Below are positions 10,941 to 21,532 of a stretch of DNA of 64,000 nt, piece by piece. The notes under the pieces were generated by a model that saw only the letters and a program-made list of their open reading frames with translations, searched no databases and was not told the DNA's origin. This DNA is from Pseudovirgaria hyperparasitica. Lineage: Eukaryota; Ascomycota; Dothideomycetes; Acrospermales; Acrospermaceae. A program made the translations under genes and the position numbers. The stretch's first letter is position 1. Every line of letters begins with the position of its first letter. The stretch is taken from contig NW_022985557.1 in NCBI RefSeq assembly GCF_010093815.1, positions 806,001-870,000 of the forward strand. Direction: 5' to 3'.

Positions 10941-11354
10941 ATGGTTCGAAGCCATCCTTCGAAGCAGATGTTGTGTAAGTATCATGATATTATTAGAGTA
11001 CATGCGTTTTTGCGAGAGGGTGGCAGGCTTTTTCTTGTTTACGAACTAACTTCCTCGGTCCTCGGTCCTCGCTCTTACAGAATTAATATATTGGATGCAC
11101 AGCTTGTACAAATTGTTGATGATAAGAATCGTTCGACAGGACAGTCGCCTGTCGAAATGTCCACGCTTTTGATAATAACGAGAAACCTCTTTCTTGTTTC
11201 TGATCGCGAGCATAGGCCGAGTATGAGAATGATCTCGGGACAGACTAATTATCAGTCGTATCGATCCAGCTGGCGACATCTGTATGTGTGTCGCGAGATT
11301 GTTCTAACTTTTTGGTCATTTTCACAGCTATCATCAGAAGACGAAGTCGCATAA
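10941..11354 (+). pseudogene. Possible protein-kinase relic
   Basis: A 137-codon frame contains, at about 10974-11050, a segment resembling the alphaC-beta4-beta5-hinge part of a eukaryotic protein kinase (HDIIRVHAF, then GGRLFLVYEL). No VAIK lysine, HRD or DFG motif appears in the same frame around it, and a good-looking intron (GTAAGT near 10975, TTACAG near 11082) would remove this very segment. It may be a decayed kinase gene or a chance resemblance. Confidence 0.25.
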
Positions 11355-12405
11355 ATTTATCCCCAAAGTCATCCGGAATTGATGTGAAAAGTTTCCCAGG
11401 TTAGATCGTCAGATGACTTAGCCACGCGAGTCAGTCAGTCTTGTCAACTTCCGATTCGAACGTGCGCAATCCCGCACGTTACATCCAGCAGCCTCAGCAA
11501 TCCTGGTTGTGTCCGTGGCCCTCATTAAGCTTGCGGCTGCGGCATCTATACGTGTGGAGATGTCAGTGTCTCTGGTAAGGATTGCATGGTAGATCGCTCC
11601 AGCGCATGATGTCGAGTTCATTGGCGGCTCTCTAGCCTTGCCAGCTATTTTGGTGCCTGTGACAAGCAACCTGTCGCATTCGAAGACTAAACAGCGTCAG
11701 ATTGCACCGCGGAGTCCACGAGAACGCCTTAGAACGGAAGCTGGACGGAATTCGTGTATACGGATGTATGATTTGATCAACATAAATTCGGGAAGAGCTC
11801 GATGCGAAAGGTAGCAGAAGATGCCATTTCGTTGCAACCAATCAGCGCCCCTGAGAAGTTGACATCGGAACGACCACAGGGTCTTTCGCCCCCTCCCTGT
11901 TCACTCCAGACTAGATCCGGAAAGCTGGAATATCACAAGCAGCCGACATGCCTGTCGTTGCGCGCTCCACCCATATCTCCACGCTGGACTGAATCATGAA
12001 CACACTGCTCCGTCCCTCATCGGCAGCAATCCATCGGCATGGACGCCCCTTGTGGCCGTACCTGGGGCTGCTATTTGCTTGACTATCACCGGGACCTGCA
12101 TCCTAAGGTCTCTTAGACAACTTCCTCTTTAGTTCTCGTCCCGAACCGAGCCATCAATCATACTTCGCTGCGTCCACAGCTACACTGAGACCCCTGCGAC
12201 GAGACTCAGCTGTGACCTCAAGGCTAAAGATCAATAAGGCTCTCAGCGAATAAGGTGCACTGATCATCTGGCGTGCTGAACAGTTTCTACTGCTCCTAGA
12301 AATCATGCGGAGTAATGCGATCTGCACCGGCTTCTAGCGCATGATGATCTTCGAAGCTTGTCTCGCAGGCGGATTGGCCTCCTATTACAGTTATGTCGTT
12401 GGTTG

Positions 12406-12411
12406 TATAAA
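12406..12411 (+). promoter_or_regulatory. TATA box of the Vps62-like gene
   Basis: TATAAA lies 68 nt upstream of the ATG at 12474, in the GTTGTATAAAGTC context, a plausible core-promoter position for an inducible fungal gene. Confidence 0.45.
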
Positions 12412-12473
12412 GTCTTCTTCGGATCCTGGTAGTTTGTTCGCGATGTAGCAGTGGCACCTCATCCTCAGTCAAC

Positions 12474-13538
12474 ATGGTTCTCCAGGCTCTCGTTGTTGTT
12501 TCTGCCATCCTATCGCTCGCGTCAGCTTCTCCAGTCAAGCGAAAAGATGCTATTCCACAGTTTGTTCTGGACTATGCTCCGCTCGTCTATCTCCATTCGC
12601 AAGATCCATACAGACCGTCGGATCTGATGGATACGATCAGAAATACGAAGCCAGAAGTCAACTTCTCTGTGGTCAATTCCGGGCCGCTCGACCTGAACAA
12701 TCTTGATACGCTCAACAACCTGGGTGGAGAGAACGTTTACCTGACATCCAACGAAGATGTCACCAAGAATCCCACATGGTTGAACGGTATCACGCCCAAC
12801 GCAAACGGCGAGACCGAGAACGGCAAGACCAGTGTGATTCTCACCATCGACCGCGGCAACAACCAGCTCGACGCATATTACTTCTACTACTATGCGTTCA
12901 ACTGGGGTGGTCTCGTGCTTGGCCATCTCAACCTGGGGAACCACGTTGGTGACTGGTACGTCCATATTTGACCACAATATGCGCGCGTGCTATACTAATG
13001 CTATCTCAGGGAACACAACATGATCCGCTTCCAAGACGGCAAGCCCACGCAGGTGTGGTACTCGCAGCACGCCTCCGGCCAAGCATTTACCTGGGATGCG
13101 CTCAGCAAAGAGGGTCAACGCATCCTCGCATTCTCTGGCAACGGTTCGCATGCCGTGTACTCTCGCGAAGGTGAATCGGCACATACCATCCCCGGGACTA
13201 GCTTCCCATGGCAAGGCGTCCTGACAGACTACACGGACAAAGGTCCAAAGTGGGATCCCACCAAGGCAGCGTATTTCTACAAATACGATCTTGCCTCGCA
13301 AGTGTTCACACCATACGAATCGTCTTCGCCGGTGGCGTATCTCAACTACAATGGCAGATGGGGCGATCAGGAATATCCTGAAGACGATCCTCGACAATTC
13401 AATCTTTTTGGGAACCCACGATATAGTAGTGGTCCCAATGGGCCGAAATTCAAGAGCCTCGACAGGAAGAAGATCTGCCCAGGGGATCCATGTATCGTCA
13501 TGCCGTTCATTGCGAAGCGGGATTTCGAGGAGCGTTGA
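12474..13538 (+). CDS. Secreted Vps62-like protein (DUF946 family)
   Basis: Model: exon 1 12474-12955, intron 12956-13009 (54 nt, GTACGT...CTCAG, CTAAT branch), exon 2 13010-13538; 336 aa. The N-terminus is a clear signal peptide (hydrophobic residues 2-16, likely cleavage after ASA near residue 19), followed by a KRK site that could be a Kex2-like processing position. The body matches the Vps62 / DUF946 family: the early APLVYLHSQDPYRPSDL segment, YYFYYYAFNWG, the DWEHNMIRF segment formed across the splice junction, and the GSHAVYS element. Yeast Vps62 was linked to vacuolar sorting by mutant screens, but the biochemical role of the secreted fungal members is unknown. The C-terminus has a CPGDPC pair that may form a disulphide. 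Confidence 0.88.
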
Positions 13539-14232
13539 GCCGGTGCAGCCAGGTTTGCGCACACCTTTTTGTGATGATGGATGATTTCTGGTACATACTA
13601 TTTTAGATTGAGCGTTTGGGCGGCTTTTCATGTGATATTGATGCATCTAAAGATTTACTTTGTATATAGTTCGAAGAGCGAAAAATAACAATGGCAGATA
13701 GAAACTTCTGCATATCTATCCCTTTAGACATAGAATCTGATGTCGAACCAAATTCCCATCTCAAGACGCATCGAGTACTATAGGAGGTCCATATCAATAT
13801 ACAAGGTATCCCATGTGTATATTTATGTGTCCGTGCTCATATTACTTTCCGATCTGGGCTGTGGCAAGGCTACCTGAGATTCAGCAGTCCTCAAGTCCCC
13901 ACTTATGTACATCTAATCGGCCCGGCTCTTGATTAGTAGGCAGATCACTACTATAGGTTGCGCTGTACTATGGTAGCCACGGGGCAGCCTGAAGCCAGGG
14001 CGTCTGGGGTAGTCTTGGGTGGGCGAGGGGCCCCTCAAAGTCGGATCTCAACGCCGACGTCACGTATTAAGCGCGATCCGCGACCGAGAATATTTTATGT
14101 CTCATATAATGAATTCAAGCTAAAGACTCATTCGCACCACATCGGACGCCTCCTTTTTGCATCTACAGTACCTGTGCAGTCGCTTCTCTCCAACATTTGC
14201 AAGGCCGTGGCGTGGATGTGTCTGCGGCAAGC
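13539..14232. other. Intergenic region
   Basis: About 690 nt between the Vps62-like gene and the next F-box gene. It includes AT-rich 3' flank (13600-13860). An in-frame ATG at 14197 could extend the following gene by 12 codons. No other feature is recognised. Confidence 0.45.
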
Positions 14233-16770
14233 ATGACGACCGTGTTGAACCATGCCTCTCCATTCAAACGGAATGTTCAAGTAAGTGGTCTTGTCCTCTC
14301 AAAGACACAAATAGCTTATACATGCACAGCTCACAGACCTTCCGACCGAGCTGATCTCCGCGATTCTCATCTATCTCGATTCTACAGCTCTAAAGAGGCT
14401 AAACCTCACGTCGAAATGGGGCTATCACAATGCGATACCGTTACTGTGGCGGCATGTCGAGCTTGTGGATAAATGTACCGACTACAAAGATGTGGATAAG
14501 CCACAAATGTTCGGAGCAGACTGGGGATTTGAGGATAAACATGACGACACGCCGATAATACAGAAGGTCCTGGTCATACTACAGTCAGTGGCTAGAGATG
14601 AAGTCCTTCAGTAGATCAAAACTAACTGACATGGGTCTATAGTAATCCTTTTATAGCTTCTAGTGTACAAAGTATTACGCATCGATGCCATTTACCTCAT
14701 CCTGGAATATTCAACGAGCTTCCGAACATGTATTTCAAGAGTCGCACCCTCTCATCTGATAGAAGAACTTCCGTCCTATTAGCAGATGCTATTTGTTTGC
14801 TCGATAGGGTACATACCTTGCGAATAGTCTATGGACATTGGAATCTCACGAAGTGCCTCCTGAAAGGTTTTCTGTTCGACAGACCCGCATCGCTAAAGAG
14901 ACTGTGGCTCGAAAATGTTTCACTGGAAGGATTGCCTCTGAACTTGTTGCAGAGCAGTCCAAGAAGCTGCGGCCTCGAGAGTATAAGGCTCCGACGTCTG
15001 CACCTATACGGAGATCGACCACCGTACGAGCAGTCCGCCATGTCGTATATTCTCGTGCGGGGCGCAGGCGAGTCACGAGATATTGCGAATGGTCGTGCAG
15101 GAACATACTCGCATCCAATGGTATATTCTCCCGAGGAAGAAATCCTACCAACAGAAGCTTTAGATGTGGCGCCTCTTGACGTGGCATCTGAATACGACAA
15201 ACGCATATATTATAATCTACCTAGTGCCTTTGCATATCTGGCTAACCGGGGTTACCAACCGGTAAACAACAACTACGAGACACCCTTCGGCAATATAGAT
15301 CCCTGCACCCTCACAACTCTCTTGTTGCACAGTTCGGCAGACACATTGACTTCTCTCACCCTAGATTGGATCCTATGGCCATCTGACAACCGCAGGCAGA
15401 CCTTACCATTCCTCGACAGCTTCAGCCGGCTATATTTTCCAAACCTGAAGGCATTTCAGCTTCGTAATACGGTTCTTACGGAAACGGAATTGCCTAAAGA
15501 TCTGTACCTACTTGATTCAAGCGAAGATGGTTCTTCAATATTCCCAACGTTCATCGAGAAACACAAAAACCTGCGGTGCCTAGCATGGCCAATCGATCGC
15601 TTCTTTGGGGTTTCTATTCGGAGCCCAGAAGATACTGCTCGTCGAGAAAGAATAGTAGCCGAGCTTGCACGCACGCTGGAGGATCTGCGAGTTGACGCAG
15701 AGTTTGGAAGGCGGGAACCATTCACACATAACCCAGTGGGAGACATGGAATTCAATGAACGGACGCGGAGACGAAGGTTCATCGAAGACTTCGCATCCCA
15801 TATGACAAAAGTCAAATCGATTAAGTTGGAAGGCGGTATACCGCGCGATGAGAAGCGCGAAACCATCCGTGCATTAAGTCAGTCACCATTAGAAAAGGTC
15901 ATTGCCATCGGAATCTCGTGCCCGGTAGGCAATACATGGGGAGCTGGTGGACGCCTGCTTCAGGATATCGACGGAGGCGTGGGGATTGGTGATGACACAC
16001 GCGGTCTCCAGGAAGAGTACGACGACATAATTGAGGGATACATGAGTGTAGAGCCTTCTAAGCCCTTCAACGAGCAATTCCATGCGTCATACGGCTGGGG
16101 CCCTGGACCTCCTTTCGTCCACAACATCGCCAGCTACCACGCATCGACAGTCACAGAACTCAAGTTCTGCGGCTATAACGGTGCCCCGATTCTCTACCGC
16201 CCGACACCAATCACTGAGGCGATGTTACACCCCATCCGCTACTTTCATAAACTGAAGTCGCTCGTCTTGTCCATGTGGCTGCTCACATGGCACGAAGATG
16301 AGTTCCGCGACGACTCTATCATCCAGTTCTGGCAAGATCGTAGTTCACCTACCTCTACTGCCCTTGCCCTCCCTCTCAATTTACCCGTTCTCCAGCCACT
16401 AGCTCACCCACCCCCATTCACTCCAGCCGCAAACGCCGCTCTCATAAACCATCGACAGAATGCCGCAGCCACCCACTTCTCGGAACCCCGACCTTCCTGG
16501 TCGCAAACCTTGCAAACAATATATACACCTGAAGCGCTCGCGGCGCAGGTTGCAAGGCAGGTTGGACCCCACATCTCAGAGCAGGCAAAGGCTCAACGGG
16601 AGGGTGTACATGTCCGTGTCAGCTTCTGTCTTGGCTTGCAGATCACGGATATTTTCGAGCTGGATGTCTGGATTGGAGCAGGGGATGAGGTGCTGAGGAC
16701 GCGGGGGCCGAGGACGGAGCAAGATGGGGAGAGGAGAGAGGACAAGCTGTTCGGGCGGAGATGGTTCTGA
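14233..16770 (+). CDS. F-box protein, large, three exons
   Basis: Model: exon 1 14233-14280, intron 14281-14329 (GTAAGT...CACAG), exon 2 14330-14583, intron 14584-14642 (GTCAGT donor, CTAAC/CTGAC branch, CTATAG), exon 3 14643-16770; 809 aa. Exon 2 opens with an F-box (LTDLPTELISAILIYLDSTA, then LKRLNLTSKWG and LLWRHVELVD), so the protein is probably an SCF adaptor binding Skp1. The long remainder has scattered Leu-rich segments (LHTLRIVYG, LKRLWLENV, LKSLVLSMWLL) resembling fungal F-box/LRR-like proteins without clean repeats. The middle of exon 3 is charged, and the C-terminus is rich in Arg/Glu. The first intron's donor and acceptor are strong; the second donor (GTCAGT) is less certain. A longer N-terminus from the ATG at 14197 is possible. 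Substrate unknown. Confidence 0.78.
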
Positions 16771-17787
16771 ATCGACGGATGCGTTCCCATGCCGTCAATT
16801 TGACGCCGTTGCGCTCGATGAAACGCTTCTGCTGCTTGCTATACCTCTTCGAGTGTGTTACCTTGGTATATAGTAGAACCGGCACTCAGCGCAAGATATC
16901 CGGCTTCCGCATATCAGTCACAGTACCCGCTTGTGCCAAGTCCGCCGTTACAGTACTAGATACCGCTGCGAGCACTTGTACGCTCAGCTGAACACCTCGG
17001 AATTTGGGATCAGAGGGAGGACTTGTAACGATATTTGGCTGCTATAAATCCTGTTGGTGAGCAAGCTCCGAGTATGCGATCAGCAAGATGGACTGTTCCC
17101 TTAGACCCGGCATTGACATCTGCCGGAACACGCTCAGTGAACCCGAGTAGAGGCATTGAGCTCCACCCTAGCTTGTTTCGAAATCTGAAAACCTGATACG
17201 CCCGGTCTTGGGTAGAATCTTGTATCTAATCAGCTTTTGTCCCGACTGTTACAGTCACCATTGTGCAGAATATGACGGAAGAACGAGCGTGCTAGCCTGG
17301 ACATGCATCTCGATAGAAGCTAGAAAGTCGTGTCAGGGCATGGGATAATGTAGAGTGAGCGTATGTACAAAGCAATGCAGATGTCTATCCAGTCAGTATT
17401 TTTGATGGCGAAGAATGAGATGAGATCGCCCTGGCGAGATTCGTTATGTGAGTAAGGAAGTAAGCAGATCAGTGATGTTGGGGTTTGTTTGTTTTGATGA
17501 GTCGTAGTCGTTCTAGCACATGGCCCCTTTCTAGCTTATTTCGATCAGGCCCAGTTCTGGCGTGACTCCTGCAGGTAGCATCTCGAGAGTGCTATCATCA
17601 ATGATAATCATGGAACCTTTGTCGGCCCGTCTTCATGGAGTCATATCTCTTGAGCAAAGTATTTAATCACAAACGGTCATCTTATTGCTATAGTATCAGG
17701 AAAGCATTTCTCCAGTACTAGATAGAACCCCTGATTTCTATCCCCTGGGTATCAGTGACCCTCGTACCTCCCTCCATCCTATCCACC
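16771..17787. other. Intergenic region
   Basis: About 1 kb between convergent genes. No open frame longer than about 80 codons has family-like features, and I see no repeat or RNA gene. Confidence 0.45.
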
Positions 17788-18237
17788 TCAAATGCGCAAT
17801 GTCTTCCTAACCCAGCCTCTGACCCTCCCTACAACCTTCTTGACTCGTCCCTTGACCCGTCCGACGTGGCCCGCGAATATTCTAGACTTCGTTCTGGGCG
17901 GTGGAGGTGGAGGTGAAGGCGTAGGTCGTGGTCCGCCCTTGCCGTCATGCGTGTAGGGTCGCGTCCGGTGGTCTGGACCGGGGTGGTCGAGTGGGTAGTT
18001 GTTTGGGTGATCGTTTCGATTTCTGTTCCGTTCGTCGAGATCGTATACTTTGGACTTGTTAGTGTTGATTTAACTAGAGCTTGCGTAGGGGGTTGAAAGG
18101 AGGTTGGTGGGTTTTACCCTCGCTTGTATACGATCTTGTCTTTCTGGTTCTGTCCATGATCTTGATCTTTTTGATTCGTTGTGGGATTGAGATGGATATT
18201 GGCCAAGTTCTGAGTTTTTGTATCTCTCTAACGGCAT
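17788..18237 (-). CDS. Small basic hypothetical protein, two exons
   Basis: Minus-strand model: exon 1 18237-18118, intron 18117-18055 (63 nt, GTAAAA...ACAAG), exon 2 18054-17788; 128 aa. Exon 2 has no internal ATG, which is why it is easy to overlook. Exon 1 gives a polar N-terminus beginning MPLERYKNSE. Exon 2 gives a charged stretch (VYDLDERNRNRND), a His/Pro/Gly-rich middle, a run of Ser and six Pro, and a basic amphipathic C-terminus (GHVGRVKGRVKKVVGRV, ending RKTLRI). No membrane segment or signal peptide is evident. An alternative model starting at an internal ATG (MDRTRKTRS) uses the acceptor 7 nt downstream, which has a better-placed CTAAC branch; both give the same exon 2 frame. The exon 2 frame is stop-free for 88 codons and protein-like, but I know no family, so the gene is a prediction. 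Confidence 0.5.
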
Positions 18238-19712
18238 GTTTGGTATATAAGATGTGAGCGTTGTTTATGGATTGCGTACATCACGAATAGTTTGGCTTGA
18301 CGTATATTTATGTTAACGTCGCAAACGAGCATGGAAAGCTATAATCACATACCTTGTGATGAACAAAATATCTTTTTGGCTGCTTGGAGTTTGTGAGTCT
18401 AGCTGCAAGCTTGGAATTCGACGCCATCTTTTCTGCTTTGACCATGCACATTCGGATCTCTGATTTGACTTTATCAAGATCGCCAGTTTGAACTTTTGTT
18501 CTTAAATGTAAGACGGTAGTAAATAGACTAGATAATGTCTACGCCATCATTTCAAAGCCCCGGTGTCGTGTTTTGATCGAGCTTGGACACCAGCTGTCTC
18601 TTTCTCCATGCAGTAAAACCAGCTGGGTTGAAAGGTCATCCTAGGATTCCTTGCACGCGTTTGTGCTCCTGTTTCGTTGCATAAGCAGTTCAGATCCGTC
18701 ACCTACGTTAAGACTTTGTATGAAGTACATTATGAGAAACAGTAGAGCCACAAAAGCACTCGAATACGTAGAGCCTAGGAAGACCAACCTCTCTCGAAGT
18801 AATACAACGGCGTGCATTATGCTTTGCCCAGGGTATATCTGCAGATGTTATCCACCAATTGATGTAGTCTTTTCTTGAAAAGGATTGCAAATTCGTATAC
18901 ACTGGGATTTCCAGCATCACATACATAAATGATAGGAGCGAAGCATGAAAACTTCCTGCGGCTTTAGCAAAGCCGACATACCTGATGACCTCTTTATCAA
19001 AATGCATAGGCGGGGCGCAAAAGAATCACGCCATCTAGATGCACCTGCCAGACGCAAGGAAACAAAGCTCTAGACGTGAACGTATAACACAACACTAGTC
19101 TTGTCAAAAAGATTCATTGGCTCCGAAGTCTTGGATAACAATTGACAGCCTGTAAAGCATACAAAATACAGGGATCCAGGTTTGCGCGTACGACCCCGGT
19201 CAATGTGGGTCCTACCACTATAAAGCATAGTGCAAACACCGGGGCGTGAATACCCTTGTGGCTCAGCATTTGCTCGGTACGAAGACATGCTTCTTGACAC
19301 CGTGAATTGCAATATGCTTAAAACACCAACATACGGAATATTCTTCCGTGAGAAATAGAAACTCCGGCGAGTGCCCGGCTCTAGTGGCGGTGTGTCCAGT
19401 GTACTGGGAGTGTTAGTGTCATGTGGCTAGGTTCATGTAATATGGACATCGAAGCTCCATTCCCGAGATAAACGAGACTAGGTACATGGGGCCCTGGCCA
19501 CAAATGAAAGATGTTCGCGAGAGGACAAGAATACTACTCGCATTCGCCACATTACCTATCTATCATATGAAATCGCTGTGGCTTATAATGAACTGTTGTC
19601 ATTCTGAGTGCGGAATGAATTTGGATCAATATCTTTCAAAAGTGAGATAGAGGCATAGCTAGCAGAGAAGATCCAGATATCAATTTCTTGGACTCCAAAA
19701 TCACCTACCAGT
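18238..19712. other. Intergenic region
   Basis: About 1.5 kb of fairly AT-rich DNA. Open frames up to 99 codons exist on the minus strand (18708-19007) without domain features. It contains the divergent promoters of the small basic gene and the CE2 esterase gene. Nothing else is recognised. Confidence 0.45.
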
Positions 19713-20774
19713 ATGCTCATCCAAGCTCGCCTTGTTTATGCTTTGGCAACTGTGGGACACGTACGGGCAATTCAATACCTTGGCCGGGTCAATCCCAACA
19801 CTAAAGAACTGACTTGGCCTGGCACAGGTGTATCTTTCACCTTTTCTGGAACGACAGCAACCATTAGCATCAGTGCTAGCGGTGCAAACAGTGCCGACCT
19901 CATCGTAGACGGAGCCATAACAACAATACTGAACGTGGCAGGGACTTCTATATCCACAGCGAAGCTTCCCCGAGGAAACCACACAGTCGAGCTCCGTCGA
20001 AGATCAGAGACTCAATACGGCACCATAACCATAGGCAACATCACCACAGACGGGACGTTCAACGCCGACGTGCTCCCAAAACGCAAGATCGAAATCGTCG
20101 GCGACTCCATCAGTGTCGGCTACGGCCTCGATGGCGTGAACCCCTGCACAAACACCGCTGCAGTCGAAGACAACCCAAAGACATTCGGTGCGCTCACAGC
20201 TAAAGCGCTCAATGCATCATACAGCGTCGTCGCATGGAGCGGCAAGGGGCTCACGCGTAACTACATCACGGTCGATCCAGACACAAGCCCTATCATGCCT
20301 CAGTACTGGACTCGCTACGGCGCGAATGACGCAGATAACAGCTATACCTTTCCATCATCCGCGACACCCGATGTCGTCGTGATTAATCTGGGCACCAACG
20401 ACTTCAGCTACATTGCATATGACTCTGCAGGGCAGCCGTATAATGCGCGTGCACTCCTGAATGCAACGGTTTTTGCGTCGGCAATGGTATCTTTCGTACA
20501 GACAGTTCAGAAGAAGTACGTGAAGGCGCATGTTTTCCTGATGACGAGTCCGATGCTCAGTGATGGCTATCCGAGCGCCGCAGAGGCACAGAAAAGTACA
20601 CAGAGGAATGCTCTTGCGGCTGCTACTGCACGGCTAGGGGGTGAGAAGGTCCATCTAGTCGAGTGGGCTACGCAGGGCGCAGATGTAGGGTGTGATTATC
20701 ATCCCAATGCGGCTACACATGCGGCGGGGGCAATGGTGTTGTTACAGGCTGTGAAAGGCGTCATGGGGTGGTAA
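19713..20774 (+). CDS. SGNH-hydrolase, CE2-type carbohydrate acetylesterase
   Basis: A single-exon gene of 353 aa. It has the two-domain layout of carbohydrate esterase family 2: an N-terminal beta-sandwich (about 20-120, containing YLGRVNP and the FSGTTATISIS strands) and a C-terminal SGNH/GDSL hydrolase domain. The active-site blocks are visible: GDSISVGYG with Ser132, WSGKG near 175-179, NLGTND near 225-230, and DYHPN with His330 (Asp328 two residues earlier). CE2 enzymes remove acetyl groups from xylan, glucomannan or other plant polysaccharides. The N-terminus is a weak hydrophobic segment that may be a signal peptide cleaved near VRA (residue 19), which would fit secretion; a missed upstream exon is possible. 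It lies 760 bp from the sugar regulator gene, on the opposite strand, but joint regulation is only a guess. Confidence 0.88.
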   Translation: MLIQARLVYALATVGHVRAIQYLGRVNPNTKELTWPGTGVSFTFSGTTATISISASGANSADLIVDGAITTILNVAGTSISTAKLPRGNHTVELRRRSETQYGTITIGNITTDGTFNADVLPKRKIEIVGDSISVGYGLDGVNPCTNTAAVEDNPKTFGALTAKALNASYSVVAWSGKGLTRNYITVDPDTSPIMPQYWTRYGANDADNSYTFPSSATPDVVVINLGTNDFSYIAYDSAGQPYNARALLNATVFASAMVSFVQTVQKKYVKAHVFLMTSPMLSDGYPSAAEAQKSTQRNALAAATARLGGEKVHLVEWATQGADVGCDYHPNAATHAAGAMVLLQAVKGVMGW

Positions 20775-21532
20775 TAAGGCACCATGAACTGTATATATGA
20801 GTGGACCCCGATACGTGGGATCGAAGACTTGAGTATTGAGGGTAGTATAGCAAAAGGACTCATACGTCTCCTGTGTCTCCAAATAGGACAAAGCGCAAGT
20901 CATTGCACATCTAGTGACCGAGACTTGCACCTCTAACCTCGCTCAGCTTAGTTGTGTACAAAACTTCTTCTAGAATCGTTCGCCATGGCCAAAGTTAAGG
21001 TTGGTATGACGTTCACGATATGAACTCAGCGCCAAGAATCGGATGGTTGTTGACAGGATTATCTGCCAGGATGTAGGGAGCTGTAGTACGTACTGGCTGG
21101 ACCGCTTATAGTGGATTTTCAGACTCATGCCATAGCAGCTCGGTCGTATGGTGCTCAACGTACCGGAGAAATCTGCATAGCCTCCGCAGTAATTATGGCA
21201 ACATATCTCAACCTTACCACGTGGGGTCGTTGGATATAGCACCAAATGTTGCAAGGATGTCCTCTGATATAGAAGACTGCATGGCGAGTGGCTGGGAATG
21301 TACTAAAATGCATCGAGACGCGATTCAAGATGAAGTACCTGTCCATGTTGCAGGCGCATAAGGCTTGTCTCAACCAGAGAAGGTACGCGCTTTAGCCAGT
21401 GCACAACCAAGTCATTTGTGTGACAGGGATCATATGGCATGATTTCATATTCTCACGTGTATTCTTTGAGGCGAGGCTTCGAGAGCGCAACGTTAGAAGA
21501 TGTGAAGGAAGGTCTGTTCGCTGTCCTGGAGG
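20775..21532. other. Intergenic region between convergent genes
   Basis: About 760 nt between the 3' ends of the esterase and the Zn2Cys6 regulator. Short overlapping open frames on both strands lack any recognisable domain. Confidence 0.45.

Larger units (their letters stand above)
9685..12473. other. Gene-poor region
   Basis: This stretch of about 2.8 kb holds the GNAT promoter at its left end and the Vps62-like gene promoter at its right. Open frames of 60-137 codons occur on both strands, but none is convincing as an intact gene. The only protein-like signal is the kinase-like fragment near 10960-11050. A short tandem repeat of TCCTCGG (three copies) lies near 11052-11072. Confidence 0.5.

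Noticed and set aside
11440-11480. Second GTTCGAATC-like T-loop on the minus strand
   Set aside because: No stem pairing and no box A at a suitable distance.
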